A DNA stretch of 64,000 bases, taken from NCBI RefSeq assembly GCF_037102585.1, contig NW_027043830.1, positions 310,001-374,000 on the forward strand, given 5' to 3'. The notes under the pieces are model-generated. The model was not told where the DNA came from. It was given only the letters and a program-made list of their open reading frames with translations, and ran no database searches. Made by a program: the position numbers and the translations under genes. Positions within the stretch are counted from its first letter, which is position 1; the number at the start of each line of letters is the position of its first letter. Shown piece by piece: positions 21,263 to 33,347 of the stretch. This stretch comes from Saccharomycopsis crataegensis. Lineage: Eukaryota > Ascomycota > Saccharomycetes > Ascoideales > Saccharomycopsidaceae.

Positions 21263-24200
21263 TTCTATGTCGTAAAGGGGGTAACACAAACATGTGATCT
21301 GTAAATATTATTATTTTGAAAGGGCTCCTAACCAGTAAATATGAATAACTGTAACTAAATGGACTCTTCTCTGCTTTTTTGCAATTAATGTTGATTGAAA
21401 TGTATTGCGGGAATCTTATCTCATCATTATAAGCCCTTGAATGTTATATACTGATTGTTTTTACTGTTTGTCGCCACTATTATTATTATTATCCTTAGTA
21501 GTTCCTACGATTTTCAAGCTATTTATTTTCGATCATTATTTATGAGTTTATGATCAGTATAAAGATGTTTTATTTTTTGAAAAATTAGATTTTTCTAATT
21601 GAAATAGCTATTGAAGTTAGAATTTAGGTGGAAGAGAAACGGGAATAAAAATTGCACTTAAAAGTACTTGATGTTCGTCAGAAAATACAAAAATCTAGAA
21701 AATCTGAAGTGTTGGTTTTTCATCAAACATAAGCTTTGAACCCTTCAAAGTATTTTAGAAATGAAATATTATAAGAATAAATCTGATTGAGAAAATAGAA
21801 AGAGAGAAATGACCTTTTCTGAGCTCCAAAACAACTGGGCAAAAGAACTATAGCCTTTTTTTTTTTTTTTTCTTTCACAACTGGATAAGATTCACACTGT
21901 TCATTTTTTTTATAGCTGATGATTGACTGTAACAATCCTTAGCCCAGAATCGTCTTTGTGTTTCGCACGATCCATGGATCCTATCATCAAGACTAAAGTT
22001 TATTCCCAAGATAGCTCACACATAAAGGCATAAATGCCAGCTTCTAGTTTCTGATGCTGACAAAAGACCTCATTTATTGCTACAAGATGTGTATCTTTAA
22101 GTATATGTCATATATATTTAGTTCTCGAACCAAAAACACAATGAAGGGTGTATATTTTGTTGTGAATGTAAGTCTAAATCTGGGGGCTCTAGACATGATG
22201 TGCTTGAATACAAGTTTCCACCCAGCAGCATAGCCCAAAAACTACTAGCTAATGAATAATGAATATAGGAGATAGACGCAACGTATAATTAAAGAGGAAC
22301 AGTGGAGGGAAAAAGGTATGGGCAGAGCTACTCCCCACGGTTAATCTTGTTTATAATATCGATAATTGTCTCTCCATTATCAAATATCTTACATCCTTGT
22401 GTATTTATATAAATTGAGCATTTTTTTTATGGTGATCAGCAATTTTTTTTTTAAAAAAAAATGGAAAATAAATAAATAAATGACTTAACTATTTTGTTTT
22501 ACTCCAAACTCCCCCAATTAAATCTTGTTGATTCCTGGTATTCACTTCGGTAATTATGCCAACTAAAACAATTTCAGTGACCAACCAAATTATTACGAAG
22601 CACTAAACAGTGCCTTTATTATTGATAGTGCTTAATAAGATATTAATACAATCAGCGAATTATCCAATCACGATTGCAAAATTTTTTCCTATAACAATTT
22701 TGCGCAATATGTTGATTGGCGTAGTTTGATAAAAAAAAAGCGGCTTCAAATTTCAAGATTGGAAAAAGTGCCCCCACATTCTTTGTTATCTTATCAGGTG
22801 CAGTGTCTGGCTGGTATGTTTATAAAATGTCGACAAATAACTATTATTACAGTGCTTTGAAAGTGGTGGTTCCTCAAACTACTATTACGAGTGCATAGCA
22901 GGAGTCCCATCTGTTGTTCTGGTTGGGATTGTCACCTAGAGGAATCGCGATGAGTCATACTATTGACGCCTTGGTCACGCTAGGAGCTGATTGTGCAATA
23001 CAATCAATTGCTAATCGAGTGGAATTAAGCTTGTACGGATTAAGATAAGGATGATAACTAAAACAATAAGATAACCGCAAAATAATAACCAGAAGCTGGT
23101 TTTTGATTTTTTTTTTTTTCTTTTTTTGTGCTAGTTCTTGATTCATCTCTTCTACACATACTGAATAAGGCTATATGGAGGTTTTCTTCGGCCATTGGAT
23201 TGCCTAGTGGATTATATAAATCTGTATTCGCTACAGGCTAATGGTAGTTGAGTAATTCTTCTTAAAATAACCAGTCAACACATGGTGTGAGCTAACAACA
23301 CACCATCAGAGGCTATTTTTCAATCCTGACAGCCGCTATTATCCATCAAAATAATCCATGACATCACCCCGCACAAATGATGAGATTCATCCTTACATCT
23401 ATCTATTATTAATTTTTTTTTTTTTTTTCTCAACTGTAAAGAAAGTTTCTTTTGTATCGATAAGGCAATCCACCGCCACATATTGGCCAGCCAAGAAGAT
23501 GTCCGAATAATTCTGCATTCCCGAAAGAATAAAAAAAGAAAAGACGAAAGGAAAAAAAAAATGAAATTTCTGATTTAATGAAAAGAAGAAAAAGAAAGAA
23601 AGAGAAAAAAGAAAAAATAGAGACAAAAGAGAAATGGAAAGTATAATAATGATAATAGCACTGGTGTTTTGTAATGTGATTTCATCAACACGGCACACAC
23701 GCTACACTGCACTGCTCGGCCAATGTTCGGTATTTCGTAGGTAGATTCCTTCCTCCATCTTTGCAAGTCCTGCCCCATGATGATCATGCAAAGTCAAAAT
23801 TTTTTTTGCCGGTCCTCGGAAATATGAAAAAACGAATGCATAAAAAAAAAAGTGAAATATGCAGCCGGGTGCTGAAATATTCCGCCCTTGCATAATCGCC
23901 CATGTTACACCAAAAACCTTATATGTTTTTTTCAATGTCTGTAGCAAATACTTCAGAGAGGACTCTGATATTCTGCAGCCATGCTGGGCTAGAAAGTAAT
24001 CATTTTAAGATCAAAGATACGGAGACATCCAACAGCTTGAACTCTCTGTGAGAAGACCATTTTTTGTTTCGAGGTTGGAGGGAAAATCAAGAATCAAAAG
24101 CCAAAAATAACATCATATGGCAGTTGTTACAGTTTTAGTTGATGTGATGACGAAGACAGCCGCTCGCTACATAGAGAAACATTTCTCGGATTGTGGTGTT

Positions 24201-27200
24201 TGGAGCCTCTTAATCAGCTGAGATGACAGTCAAATGAGCCGGGATTGTGCTTTTGCGAGGTGTGATAGATAATTGTAAGCCAGTAGAACCGTTTTTACTA
24301 ATGTTGGAATTGGAACAACGGACTGCTGTTTTCTTCAGCAACGGTGTCGTAACTATTGTTCACAATAGAAGATTTTCCAATTTGGCAAAACATCACACTA
24401 TGCATGACATGATATGAATAACATCCTTCCAATTAATACTAATGCTTAATGAAATACCTATGATTTGAAGCTCCACCTCATCTACTTGGTATTGGCAGCC
24501 ATATCGAAGCTTGGTATCAAGGACCGAATCAATCGACTTATCAGGGGCTCAGGGAATGGATTCTCATTCTCATTTGCTTGTATGCTTTATAAGGCCATTG
24601 ATTGTCAAGATCAATACCGAGGTTAAGTAGAGGATAATTTTCTCCATTGACATTGTAGATTATGGATAGCAAATGATATTCACCAGTTAGACAATTATAA
24701 TATATATGATATAATTGCTAAGGAGAAAGAGGAGGCTGGTGAGATGGGCTTGTTGAAATAAGGCACCTTCATTGATCTCAATATGGGGACAATAAAGTCA
24801 TCAGAAAAATAGAGAGATCCTATACAGGTTGATTGAGGATAGCTCTCTCATACCATTTTGGATTTAAAATCGCCGGAACTTCCAGACCCAAAGCCATTTG
24901 GCAAAACGAAAAAAAAAAAAATCCTCAAAAAATATTGTGACAATTGACATTGTAATGGCATAATTTTCTTTGTAATACTGAACAGGGTCAGCGTTAGATA
25001 TTACCACCACTATATTACTTGAGAAAACCGTAACTATTGAAAGACACTTTGATTTATCCATTCGTAGATCAATTGAGTGCTTCAAAAACCAAAAATTATT
25101 GAAAAGAGATAAGCTGGCTTGGGAACCGTCTCTAGCTTGACTTGGACTACTTGGACTAATAATAAACGAAAAAAAAAAATGTCACGCGACACCAGTTAGA
25201 TTGATTGTCCATTAAGATGATATTTTTTCTTGTGATTACAAAATAATGTGCATCGGAGAAGCCTCCGGAGGTATCACAACAAAGGAGACAGTTGATTGTT
25301 GGCTACTCATTACGAGTAATACAACCCAGTGATAATATTTTAGCATATAGCCATTCTCTTTTCTTTTGTCACCCAGAACGGTGGAATTTGCTATGTCCAA
25401 AGATTTTATTCCTCTAACTCTTTCTTTTCTTTTTCACACATTTCTTTCTTTTTTTTTGGTACCGATCCGAATGTCGCTGTACAGACAACAATTCCGGAAA
25501 CCATGAAAAATTCAGTGGGGCTAGAAAAAAAAAAAATTACTCATGGCTTTATAAAAATCTATGAGGTAATAATATAGACTCTTCATAATGTGTGTCTCTC
25601 AACAACACAATAACCTCTTTTTTTAATGTGTTTTATATTCCCGACTAACTAATTACTTTAAAATAGTGTCTGATTACCAATTTGTCGGGCTCTCCATCTC
25701 CTGCTGTTTTATCAACTACGTCTGTGGTTTAGAATCCAACTCCGAAGCCATCCGGAGTACATCCGTATAAGCACTATTAATTAGGTGGAATGACCAGAAA
25801 TCATAGACCACAATTTTTGATAATTACTGTAATTACTACAATTTGGGATGGTCTTATAGATAGTGTCAATTGAGTGAATAGACCCACCAAGGTCTTTTGC
25901 CACAAAACATTTGTAATCCGTGGTACATTTTAGACATGGTACCCAACTTACAAGATGTGTGCGATACATGAAAAAGAAATATACGTGATTTTCCAGTGCG
26001 TAACAGCAGACTACAGCCTTTCATTTGGTTTCTCACTTGTGCTTGTACTTGTACTTTTACTTTTTTTTTTTTTTCTTTTTTTTCTTTCTATTCACTTTTT
26101 CTTTTCCTTGAGATCGGCCAACAAGCCCTATGCATGAATAGATGAAACCAAGAAATTTACTCAATTAAGTGAGGATGGATGAAAAATTTTGAATGGCTGG
26201 ATTTGACCTCCACGTCGCTGTTTCGAGAACGCCCCATGCACCCCCCATAGTAATTTATCTCAGGGGCGCTTAAATAAATAACTCATCGCGCTATTTATCG
26301 CTCGCCTCACGTGGACGGTACTTTCCCATTACATCATCGCCGATGGGGGAAAAAACAATTTTTTTTTTGTCACCCAGCGAGATGTGTGGGTGTCTATCTG
26401 GGTATGTGAGTGTGTGTGGTGTAGGCACACCTGCCTGCCTGTATCCCAAAAATGCTTGGAAGACCAAAAACAAACTAATGCTTACTCTATTTATATATTG
26501 GCCAGGTAGAACAGGTAAACAAATAAATCAAAGAACCCAGGTTAATGGGCAACCTACGTGTACAGGCCCACCAGAACAAGGAATCTCCAAGTTAGAGAAA
26601 ACAAACAAACAAAAACAGTATATACAAACCAAAACAGGGAACGGAAAAAAAAATCTCCTGGTTGCTCCCCAACACCTGGACACCCCCTCGGGCTTCTGCT
26701 TAGTACCATGTGGGTGGTCGGCCATGCGCGGCCGAGGGTCTACTACCCTCCAGCAACACCGGGCGGGTCACCCTTCCCCCCCCAATGTTTCCCTCCCAAT
26801 CAAGGCAGCGAGTTACTGCTTTTGGGATGGCGCGTTGGCAATTCCAGCACATCCGACCACCACTGGGCTCCAAACAAGCTTCTATTATCACATTACCCCA
26901 GGGTAACTGCAGCCCAAAAAACACGCTGCCCAAAAACGTCGACCGAGGAGAATATCCCTCAGATTGCCCTGAGGATTTCCTTCGTATGTATTTCTCTGAA
27001 GGAAACTAATCCTTATTTATTTTGTAACTACTTGCTCACTCGCTTTTTGTTCTCAATAGTACTATTTAAATCCCTCGTAGTCGCTACTTACATTCCCGTT
27101 ATCCCAACTCCATTTTGTCAATTTCCCTCTAGTCTTTTGTTGTTGTTGTTGTTGTTTCTAACTTTTGTTTATCATACAGAATTGCATGCGTATCTCTGCA

Positions 27201-27405
27201 GTGCATTACATCGACGAAATTTGGAAAAAAGCAAAACAAAACACCCATACACCATATATCCCCCAAACAAATAAATATTCCCGCAATCCTCCAAAACTTT
27301 TCATTTCTTTTGTATTCTTTTCTTTTAATTCGATAGTGTTTCAACGATTCAGGCCATCAATACCCCATTGTGATACCTCTTTAATTGAAATACCATTAAC
27401 CAAAA
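21263..27405. other. 6.1-kb gene-free interval ending in the PMA1 upstream region
   Basis: No ORF in this interval resembles a protein, and no tRNA or known ncRNA pattern was found. The first 5 kb are AT-rich with scattered homopolymers. An AT-rich inverted repeat at 24692-24717 has 8-bp arms CAATTATA/TATAATTG. The last part changes character: a GC-rich island at about 26640-26960, then a pyrimidine-rich stretch with TATTTAAA at 27063-27070 and a Rap1-like site at 27241-27253, both plausibly belonging to PMA1. The AT-rich part could be a centromere, a replication origin region or a very long promoter. The sequence alone does not decide. Confidence 0.5.
27241..27253 (+). promoter_or_regulatory. 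Rap1-consensus site upstream of PMA1
   Basis: ACACCCATACACC fits the S. cerevisiae Rap1 consensus ACACCCRYACAYM at every position. It lies 153 bp before the PMA1 ATG. S. cerevisiae PMA1 is known to depend on Rap1, but here the site is downstream of the only TATA-like sequence I see (27063), so it could fall inside the leader. Function is inferred. Confidence 0.4.
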
Positions 27406-30108
27406 ATGGCTGAAATCGAAAAGGCTACCACTCCAACCAAGGAGAAGGCTCCAGTTTTGGACGAAGAAGAAGATGATGACATCGACGCTTTGATCGATGA
27501 ATTGCAATCCAACAAGGGTGCCGAAGACAACGAAGAAGAAGAAGATGACCATGCTGCTACTTCTTACCGTCCTGTTCCTGAGGAATTGTTACAAACCAAC
27601 CCACAACAAGGTTTGTCTGACGATGAAGTTAGAAAGAGAAGAAAGAAGTACGGTTTGAATCAAATGGCCGAAGAAAAGGAAAACATGATTGTTAAGTTCT
27701 TGGGTTTCTTCATTGGTCCAATTCAATTCGTTATGGAATCTGCCGCCATTTTGGCTGCCGGTCTTGAAGATTGGGTCGATTTCGGTGTTATTTTGGGTCT
27801 TTTGGCTCTTAATGCCGCTGTCGGTTTCATTCAAGAATACCAAGCCGGTTCTATCGTTGATGAATTGAAGAAAACTTTGGCTAATTCTGCCTTTGTCATC
27901 AGAAATGGTGCTCTTGTTGAAATCCCAGCCAATGAAGTTGTCCCTGGTGAAATTTTGCAATTGGAAGAAGGTACCGTTATTCCAGCTGATGGTAGACTTG
28001 TTTCTGAAGACTGTTTCTTGCAAGTTGATCAATCTGCTATTACTGGTGAATCTTTGGCTGTCGACAAGCACAATGGTGATGAAATGTTCTCTTCCTCCAC
28101 TGTCAAGAGAGGTGAAGCTTTCATGTTGGTTACTGCTACTGGTGACAACACTTTCGTTGGTAGAGCCGCCGCTTTGGTTAACAAAGCTGCTGGTGGTTCC
28201 GGTCATTTCACTGAAGTTTTGAACGGTATTGGTACTGCGCTTTTGGTTTGTGTCATTGTTACTTTGCTCGTTATCTGGACTGCCTGTTTCTACAGAACCG
28301 CCAAGATTGTTAGAATTTTGAGATACACCTTGGCCATCACCATTGTTGGTGTCCCAGTTGGTTTGCCAGCTGTTGTTACCACTACTATGGCTGTCGGTGC
28401 TGCTTACTTGGCTAAGAAGCAAGCTATTGTCCAAAAATTGTCTGCTATTGAATCTTTGGCTGGTGTCGAAATCTTGTGTTCTGACAAGACCGGTACCTTG
28501 ACCAAGAACAAGTTGTCCCTTTACGAACCATACACTGTCGCTGGTGTTACTGCCGACGAATTGATGTTGACTGCTTGTCTCGCTGCTTCCAGAAAGACTA
28601 AGGGTCTCGATGCCATTGACCGTGCTTTCCTCAAGTCTCTTGCTGGTTACCCAAGAGCTAAGGCTGCTTTGATGCAATACAAGGTTTTGGAATTCCACCC
28701 ATTTGACCCTGTTTCCAAGAAGGTTGTCGCTCTCGTTGAATCCCCAGAAGGTGAAAAGATTATCTGTGTTAAGGGTGCCCCACTTTTCGTTCTCAAGACT
28801 GTCGAAGAAGACCACCCAATCCCAGAAGATATCCATGAAGCTTATGAAAACAAGGTTGCTGAATTTGCTAGCAGAGGTTTCCGTTCTCTTGGTGTTGCCA
28901 GAAAGAGAGGTGAAGGTCACTGGGAAATTTTGGGTATTATGCCATGTTTGGATCCTCCAAGAGATGATACTGCTCAAACTGTTCACGAAGCTAGAACTTT
29001 GGGTCTTAGAGTTAAGATGTTGACTGGTGATGCCGTTGGTATTGCTAAGGAAACTTGTCGTCAATTGGGTCTCGGTACTAACATCTACAATGCTGAACGT
29101 CTCGGTTTGTCTGGTGGTGGTGACTTGCCAGGTTCTGAAATTGCTGACTTTGTTGAAAATGCTGATGGTTTCGCTGAAGTTTTCCCACAACACAAGTACA
29201 ACGCCGTTGAAATCTTGCAAAACAGAGGTTACTTGGTTGCCATGACTGGTGATGGTGTTAACGATGCTCCATCCTTGAAGAAGGCTGACACTGGTATTGC
29301 TGTCGAAGGTGCTTCTGACGCTGCCCGTTCTGCTGCTGATATTGTTTTCTTGGCCCCAGGTTTGTCTGCTATCATTGATGCTCTTAAGACTTCCCGTCAA
29401 ATTTTCCACAGAATGTACGCCTACGTTGTCTACCGTATTGCTTTGTCTTTGCACTTGGAATTGTTCTTGGGTTTGTGGATTGCTATCTTGAACAGATCTT
29501 TGGACATTGATCTTGTTGTTTTCATTGCTATTTTCGCTGATGTTGCCACTCTTGCCATTGCTTACGATAACGCTCCATACGCTAAGAAGCCTGTCAAGTG
29601 GAACTTGCCACGTTTGTGGGGTATGTCCATTGTCTTGGGTGTTATTCTTGCTGTTGGTACCTGGATCACTTTGACTACCATGTTCATGAAGAAGGGTGGT
29701 ATTATTCAAAACTTCGGTGCTATTGATGGTGTCTTGTTCTTGCAAATCTCCCTTACTGAAAACTGGTTGATTTTCATCACCAGAGCTGAAGGTCCATTCT
29801 GGTCTTCCCTCCCATCTTGGCAATTGTCCGGTGCCGTCTTGATTGTCGACATCGTTGCTACTTGTTTCACCTTGTTCGGCTGGTGGTCCCAAAACTGGAC
29901 TGACATCGTTACCGTTGTTAGAATCTGGATCTGGTCTTTCGGTGTCTTCTGTGTCATGGGTGGTGCTTACGTCTTGATGAGTGAATCTGAAGCTTTCGAC
30001 AGATTCATGAACGGTAAGCCAATCAAGGAAGAAGCTCCACAAAGATCCTTGGAAGATTTCGTTGTTGCTATGAGAAGAGTCTCTACCCAACACGAAAAGT
30101 CTGGTTAA
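27406..30108 (+). CDS. PMA1: Plasma-membrane H+-ATPase Pma1
   Basis: Pma1 is the P3A-type ATPase that pumps protons out of the cell and energises nutrient uptake. The 900-residue product has an acidic N-terminus ([15 protein letters not shown]), the phosphorylation motif CSDKTGTLT with aspartate D360, the hinge [16 protein letters not shown], and ten expected membrane spans. The C-terminus [11 protein letters not shown] keeps the Ser-Thr pair that is phosphorylated during glucose activation in S. cerevisiae. Codon use is extremely biased: I found no in-frame CTG among 900 codons. It is among the most abundant membrane proteins in yeasts, which fits the large upstream region. Confidence 0.99.
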   Translation: MAEIEKATTPTKEKAPVLDEEEDDDIDALIDELQSNKGAEDNEEEEDDHAATSYRPVPEELLQTNPQQGLSDDEVRKRRKKYGLNQMAEEKENMIVKFLGFFIGPIQFVMESAAILAAGLEDWVDFGVILGLLALNAAVGFIQEYQAGSIVDELKKTLANSAFVIRNGALVEIPANEVVPGEILQLEEGTVIPADGRLVSEDCFLQVDQSAITGESLAVDKHNGDEMFSSSTVKRGEAFMLVTATGDNTFVGRAAALVNKAAGGSGHFTEVLNGIGTALLVCVIVTLLVIWTACFYRTAKIVRILRYTLAITIVGVPVGLPAVVTTTMAVGAAYLAKKQAIVQKLSAIESLAGVEILCSDKTGTLTKNKLSLYEPYTVAGVTADELMLTACLAASRKTKGLDAIDRAFLKSLAGYPRAKAALMQYKVLEFHPFDPVSKKVVALVESPEGEKIICVKGAPLFVLKTVEEDHPIPEDIHEAYENKVAEFASRGFRSLGVARKRGEGHWEILGIMPCLDPPRDDTAQTVHEARTLGLRVKMLTGDAVGIAKETCRQLGLGTNIYNAERLGLSGGGDLPGSEIADFVENADGFAEVFPQHKYNAVEILQNRGYLVAMTGDGVNDAPSLKKADTGIAVEGASDAARSAADIVFLAPGLSAIIDALKTSRQIFHRMYAYVVYRIALSLHLELFLGLWIAILNRSLDIDLVVFIAIFADVATLAIAYDNAPYAKKPVKWNLPRLWGMSIVLGVILAVGTWITLTTMFMKKGGIIQNFGAIDGVLFLQISLTENWLIFITRAEGPFWSSLPSWQLSGAVLIVDIVATCFTLFGWWSQNWTDIVTVVRIWIWSFGVFCVMGGAYVLMSESEAFDRFMNGKPIKEEAPQRSLEDFVVAMRRVSTQHEKSG

Positions 30109-30745
30109 ATTCAAAATGTACTAAAGTACTAATTTTTGTCTTACATTTTCTAATTCGATTTCTTTTTTTCTTACTTTCTGTTTTGAAATACTATTCATCA
30201 TTCCATATACCTTTTAATTTATTACCATCGATATTTTGACATTATTTCACTCTATTTAACTTCCCCTCCCCCTTTTTCATATCCCTTTGTCTACTGCCGC
30301 CCTTTTCCTCCCCATCTCATTCCCTTCCCGCTGATAATGAAAAACATTGAAATGTTTTGATTTACCCAACTCCATCCTTTGCAGTCGATGCTTTTTTTCT
30401 CTTGGGGGCAAGGATACTTCTTTAGTTTGACTTATAGTTTAAGAAATTTTAGATCTCTATCATTTATTTAAAGTTTGGATTGTTTGTAAGTTTTCAACTG
30501 AAGAAAGGAGCTTAATTTCAATATAAGTGAATTATTCATATCAGATATTCAGCTTGTAGATTGGCAAAATCTAAAGTGTAAAGTGTATGACAAATCCGTA
30601 GAAGTTCATTTGATTGTTGGAGACTTACTAAGCGCACGTGCCAATTGGAGAAAAGACTTTTTTTTTTTCTGCTCCTTCTCCGAAAGTGATTTATTCATCA
30701 TCACTAATAAAACTAATAACTCTATTTATTAGATATATACAGAAC
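30109..30745. promoter_or_regulatory. PMA1 3' flank and NFU1 promoter, with CACGTG and CCAAT boxes
   Basis: This 637-bp spacer holds the PMA1 3' UTR, with a pyrimidine-rich tract to about 30330, and the NFU1 promoter. A CACGTG at 30635-30640 abuts CCAAT at 30641-30645, about 105 bp before the NFU1 ATG. The pair suggests Cbf1-type and Hap2/3/5-type control, which would suit a mitochondrial Fe-S gene; this is inference. Confidence 0.5.
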
Positions 30746-31597
30746 ATGCTAAGTTATTATCGCCAGCTCTCAATATTATCTAGATCACTAAACCGTGGTT
30801 ATAGGCCGGCTACATCATCGCCTCGGTGGTTCTCGTCGTTGCATCAGAATGTGTCGCCAAGAATCCAGGTTAGAGCACCATCACCAGTGGCGCGATTGAT
30901 TTCCATTAGATCTCTTTTCATTAGAACAGTGGAGACTCCGAACGAAGATGCTCTTAAGTTTCTTCCGTCAGTACAAATCTTGCCAGAGACAACATCACAG
31001 ACTTTGGAATACCTTTCTGGCAGGGATGCGTTCAATTCTCCACTTGTACGGAAATTATTCACGATTGATGGGATCTCGTCAGTAATGCTTGGTCCTAACT
31101 TCATCACCATTGAGAAGTCTCGTGACTTGGATATTGACTGGGCCATTCTTAAACCAGAGATTTTCAGCACTCTCACAGACTTTTTGAGCTCTGGGGAACC
31201 GATCATTGACCCCGATGCCATCATGGAAGAGGATGTGGGGTTCAATGAGGAAGATGATGAAGTGGTTGGTATGATCAAAGAGCTTATGTTCACGAGAATT
31301 AGACCTGCTATCCAAGAGGATGGTGGGGATATTGAGTTTGTCGAGTTCAGAGAAGATTCTGGAACTGTGGTTATCAGATTAAGGGGGGCTTGCAGAAGCT
31401 GTGATTCTAGCTCTATTACTTTAAAAAACGGGATTGAAGCTATGTTGAAGCACTACATTGAAGAAGTGCAAGAAGTTATTCAAATGGAAGAGCAGACTGA
31501 AGAAAAGGTTGAAAAAGAGGAACCTAAACCAAGTGGGTTGAATCTCCTGCCAACTAAAAGAGTTGGAGCAGAAGAAGAAGTCCCACCTATTTTATAA
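30746..31597 (+). CDS. NFU1: Mitochondrial Fe-S scaffold/transfer protein Nfu1
   Basis: Nfu1 passes 4Fe-4S clusters to mitochondrial targets such as lipoyl synthase and succinate dehydrogenase. I choose the ATG at 30746, giving 283 residues with an Arg/Ser-rich presequence (MLSYYRQLSILSRSLNRGYR). An upstream in-frame ATG at 30638 falls inside the CACGTG/CCAAT element. The Nfu N-terminal domain spans about 85-165 (LKFLPSVQILPE, FTIDGISSVMLGPNFITIEK). The NifU-like C-terminal domain includes the cluster-binding motif C216-x2-C219 in GACRSCDSSS. It is slightly longer than S. cerevisiae Nfu1 (256). All key residues are present. Confidence 0.95.
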   Translation: MLSYYRQLSILSRSLNRGYRPATSSPRWFSSLHQNVSPRIQVRAPSPVARLISIRSLFIRTVETPNEDALKFLPSVQILPETTSQTLEYLSGRDAFNSPLVRKLFTIDGISSVMLGPNFITIEKSRDLDIDWAILKPEIFSTLTDFLSSGEPIIDPDAIMEEDVGFNEEDDEVVGMIKELMFTRIRPAIQEDGGDIEFVEFREDSGTVVIRLRGACRSCDSSSITLKNGIEAMLKHYIEEVQEVIQMEEQTEEKVEKEEPKPSGLNLLPTKRVGAEEEVPPIL

Positions 31598-32086
31598 TAA
31601 GTGACGGAGAATAAGAACTAATAATTACCATTTCCATCAATGAAGATTAAAAGATTATCACTGGAATTCTTTAAATTGATGGGTTTGTACTATATATGAG
31701 ATATGAAAATGGAATGCTTGACAGGCATATTGATTGAATCAACCGAAATTCAATCGACGGTTACGTGTTGTATATGTAAATATATATCTGAGATGACAAA
31801 AAGGCATATAAATATAATTAATTTTTTGTGATGTAATAGATCGTTTAACCGTTGAGAAAATTAAGGTTGAAAATTTTCCGGTGCATATTGTGGGATCAGC
31901 CAACTACCATGAGAGCGATGATGGTTTCCATTCAATGAAAACACACAAAGAAATAGCAGGAAAAAAAATGTAGATGACATTATGTAATTAATTTCTCTCA
32001 CCATACCTTTTTTTTTTTTTCAGTCAGCTTTGGCAGGTTTTCCTCATTGCACGGCTGGAAGAGTAGCCCCCTTTCTTTTTCTTTTT

Positions 32087-32146
<60 letters not shown>

Positions 32147-32273
32147 CTTCTTCTTTTTCTTTTTCTTTTTATCTCGTTAAGATCTTCATTAGTTCTTTTT
32201 ACTATATTGCAAAAGATCCATTTTTTGGTATTATTATTAGTGTTTATACATAAAGTTGATAAGAATACCCACG
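31598..32273. other. NFU1-AAH1 spacer with a 47-nt T homopolymer
   Basis: This 676-bp region is AT-rich and contains the longest homopolymer in the window (32100-32146) inside a T/C tract of about 100 nt. It serves as the AAH1 upstream region. No ORF outside the T tract has any character of a protein. Confidence 0.5.
32100..32146 (+). repeat. Uninterrupted run of 47 T
   Basis: Forty-seven consecutive T residues, flanked by further T/C-rich sequence (about 32071-32173), lie 127 bp before the AAH1 start. Poly(dA:dT) tracts of 10-20 nt are common in this window; this one is more than double any other. The exact length may be affected by sequencing error. Confidence 0.85.
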
Positions 32274-33347
32274 ATGCCAGCTATCTATGAATGTGACTCC
32301 CATATGACCCAATTCCTCACAGAATTGCCTAAATGTGAACATCATGTCCATTTAGAAGGGACCCTTTCCCCATCTCTCCTTTTCAAACTCATCTCCAAAC
32401 ACAATGTCGAACTTCCTTCAGACTTCCCATCGACGCCTGAAGCCCTCGAGATCCGTTACAATCAATTCACCGATTTGGATGACTTCCTTCACTTTTACTA
32501 CATTGGGATGAACGTGCTCAAGGACGAAGACGATTTCTTCCAATTGGCTTGGGAATACTTCCAAACTGCTGCCACCCAAGGTCTTCACCATGCCGAAACT
32601 TTCTTTGATCCTCAAGGTCATTTGTGCCGTGGGATCGAATTTGAGACATTTTTGAACGGGTTCACCAGAGCCGCAGCCAAGGCCAAACAGGAATTAGGAA
32701 TCACTTCCAAGCTCATTATGTGCTTACTTCGTCATTTACCAGTGCCTGATTGTTTGGAAACCATTGATCTTGCTCATAAGCATTATGAATCGGGAGCGAT
32801 CCATGGGTTGGGTCTTGATTCCTCGGAAAAACCATTCCCTCCACACCTCTTCGCCGAATGTTATGGGAAAATCAAGGATAAGTTCCCTCACGTTGGCTTG
32901 ACGGCCCATGCTGGTGAGGAAGGGGGTCCGGAATTCGTCACCAACTCGTTAGATTTGCTTAATGTCACCCGTATCGACCATGGGGTCAACTCGGTCAAGG
33001 ACCAAGAATTAATGAAACGTTTGGCTGCCAACCGTACAATGTTGTCAGTCTGCCCAATGTCCAACTTGAAACTTAGGGTGGTTTCTGATCTCTCCCAATT
33101 ACCATTGAAGGAACTCTTGGATGCCGGGGTGCCATTCAGTATCAACTCCGATGACCCAGCATACTTCAACTCTTACATTTTGGAGAATTATGTTCAAGTC
33201 CACAAACACTTTGGGTTCGATTTGAAGACCTGGTGCCGTATTTCTAAGTTTGGGATCGAAGGGTCATGGATCGAAGATGATCACAAGAAACAATTGTTAC
33301 AAAAAGTCGACGACGTTTACAAGAAGTTTCTTTACATTGAAAATTAA
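32274..33347 (+). CDS. AAH1: Adenine deaminase Aah1
   Basis: Aah1 deaminates adenine to hypoxanthine in purine salvage. I use the ATG at 32274, giving 357 residues (S. cerevisiae 347), since the earlier in-frame ATG at 32256 adds only MIRIPT. Metal and catalytic motifs of the adenosine/adenine deaminase family are complete: H24-V-H26 in CEHHVHLEGTL, HAGEEGG with its catalytic glutamate, RIDHGV, and the SINSDDPAYF motif with the two aspartates. It is expected to be a zinc-dependent cytosolic TIM barrel. Confidence 0.96.
   Translation: MPAIYECDSHMTQFLTELPKCEHHVHLEGTLSPSLLFKLISKHNVELPSDFPSTPEALEIRYNQFTDLDDFLHFYYIGMNVLKDEDDFFQLAWEYFQTAATQGLHHAETFFDPQGHLCRGIEFETFLNGFTRAAAKAKQELGITSKLIMCLLRHLPVPDCLETIDLAHKHYESGAIHGLGLDSSEKPFPPHLFAECYGKIKDKFPHVGLTAHAGEEGGPEFVTNSLDLLNVTRIDHGVNSVKDQELMKRLAANRTMLSVCPMSNLKLRVVSDLSQLPLKELLDAGVPFSINSDDPAYFNSYILENYVQVHKHFGFDLKTWCRISKFGIEGSWIEDDHKKQLLQKVDDVYKKFLYIEN

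Noticed and set aside
21090-21293. 67-codon ORF on the minus strand
   Set aside because: It is the tRNA-Ser gene read as protein.
26343-27274. Overlapping frames of 187 and 238 codons upstream of PMA1
   Set aside because: They overlap in different frames within the GC-rich island, have no recognisable domain and are explained by base composition.
27589-30114. 841-codon open frame antisense to PMA1
   Set aside because: It mirrors PMA1. Strong codon bias avoids TTA, CTA and TCA, so stops are absent on the other strand; the translation is Ser/Asn/Thr-rich without domains.
32030-32290. Poly-phenylalanine ORFs
   Set aside because: They are translations of the long T tract.
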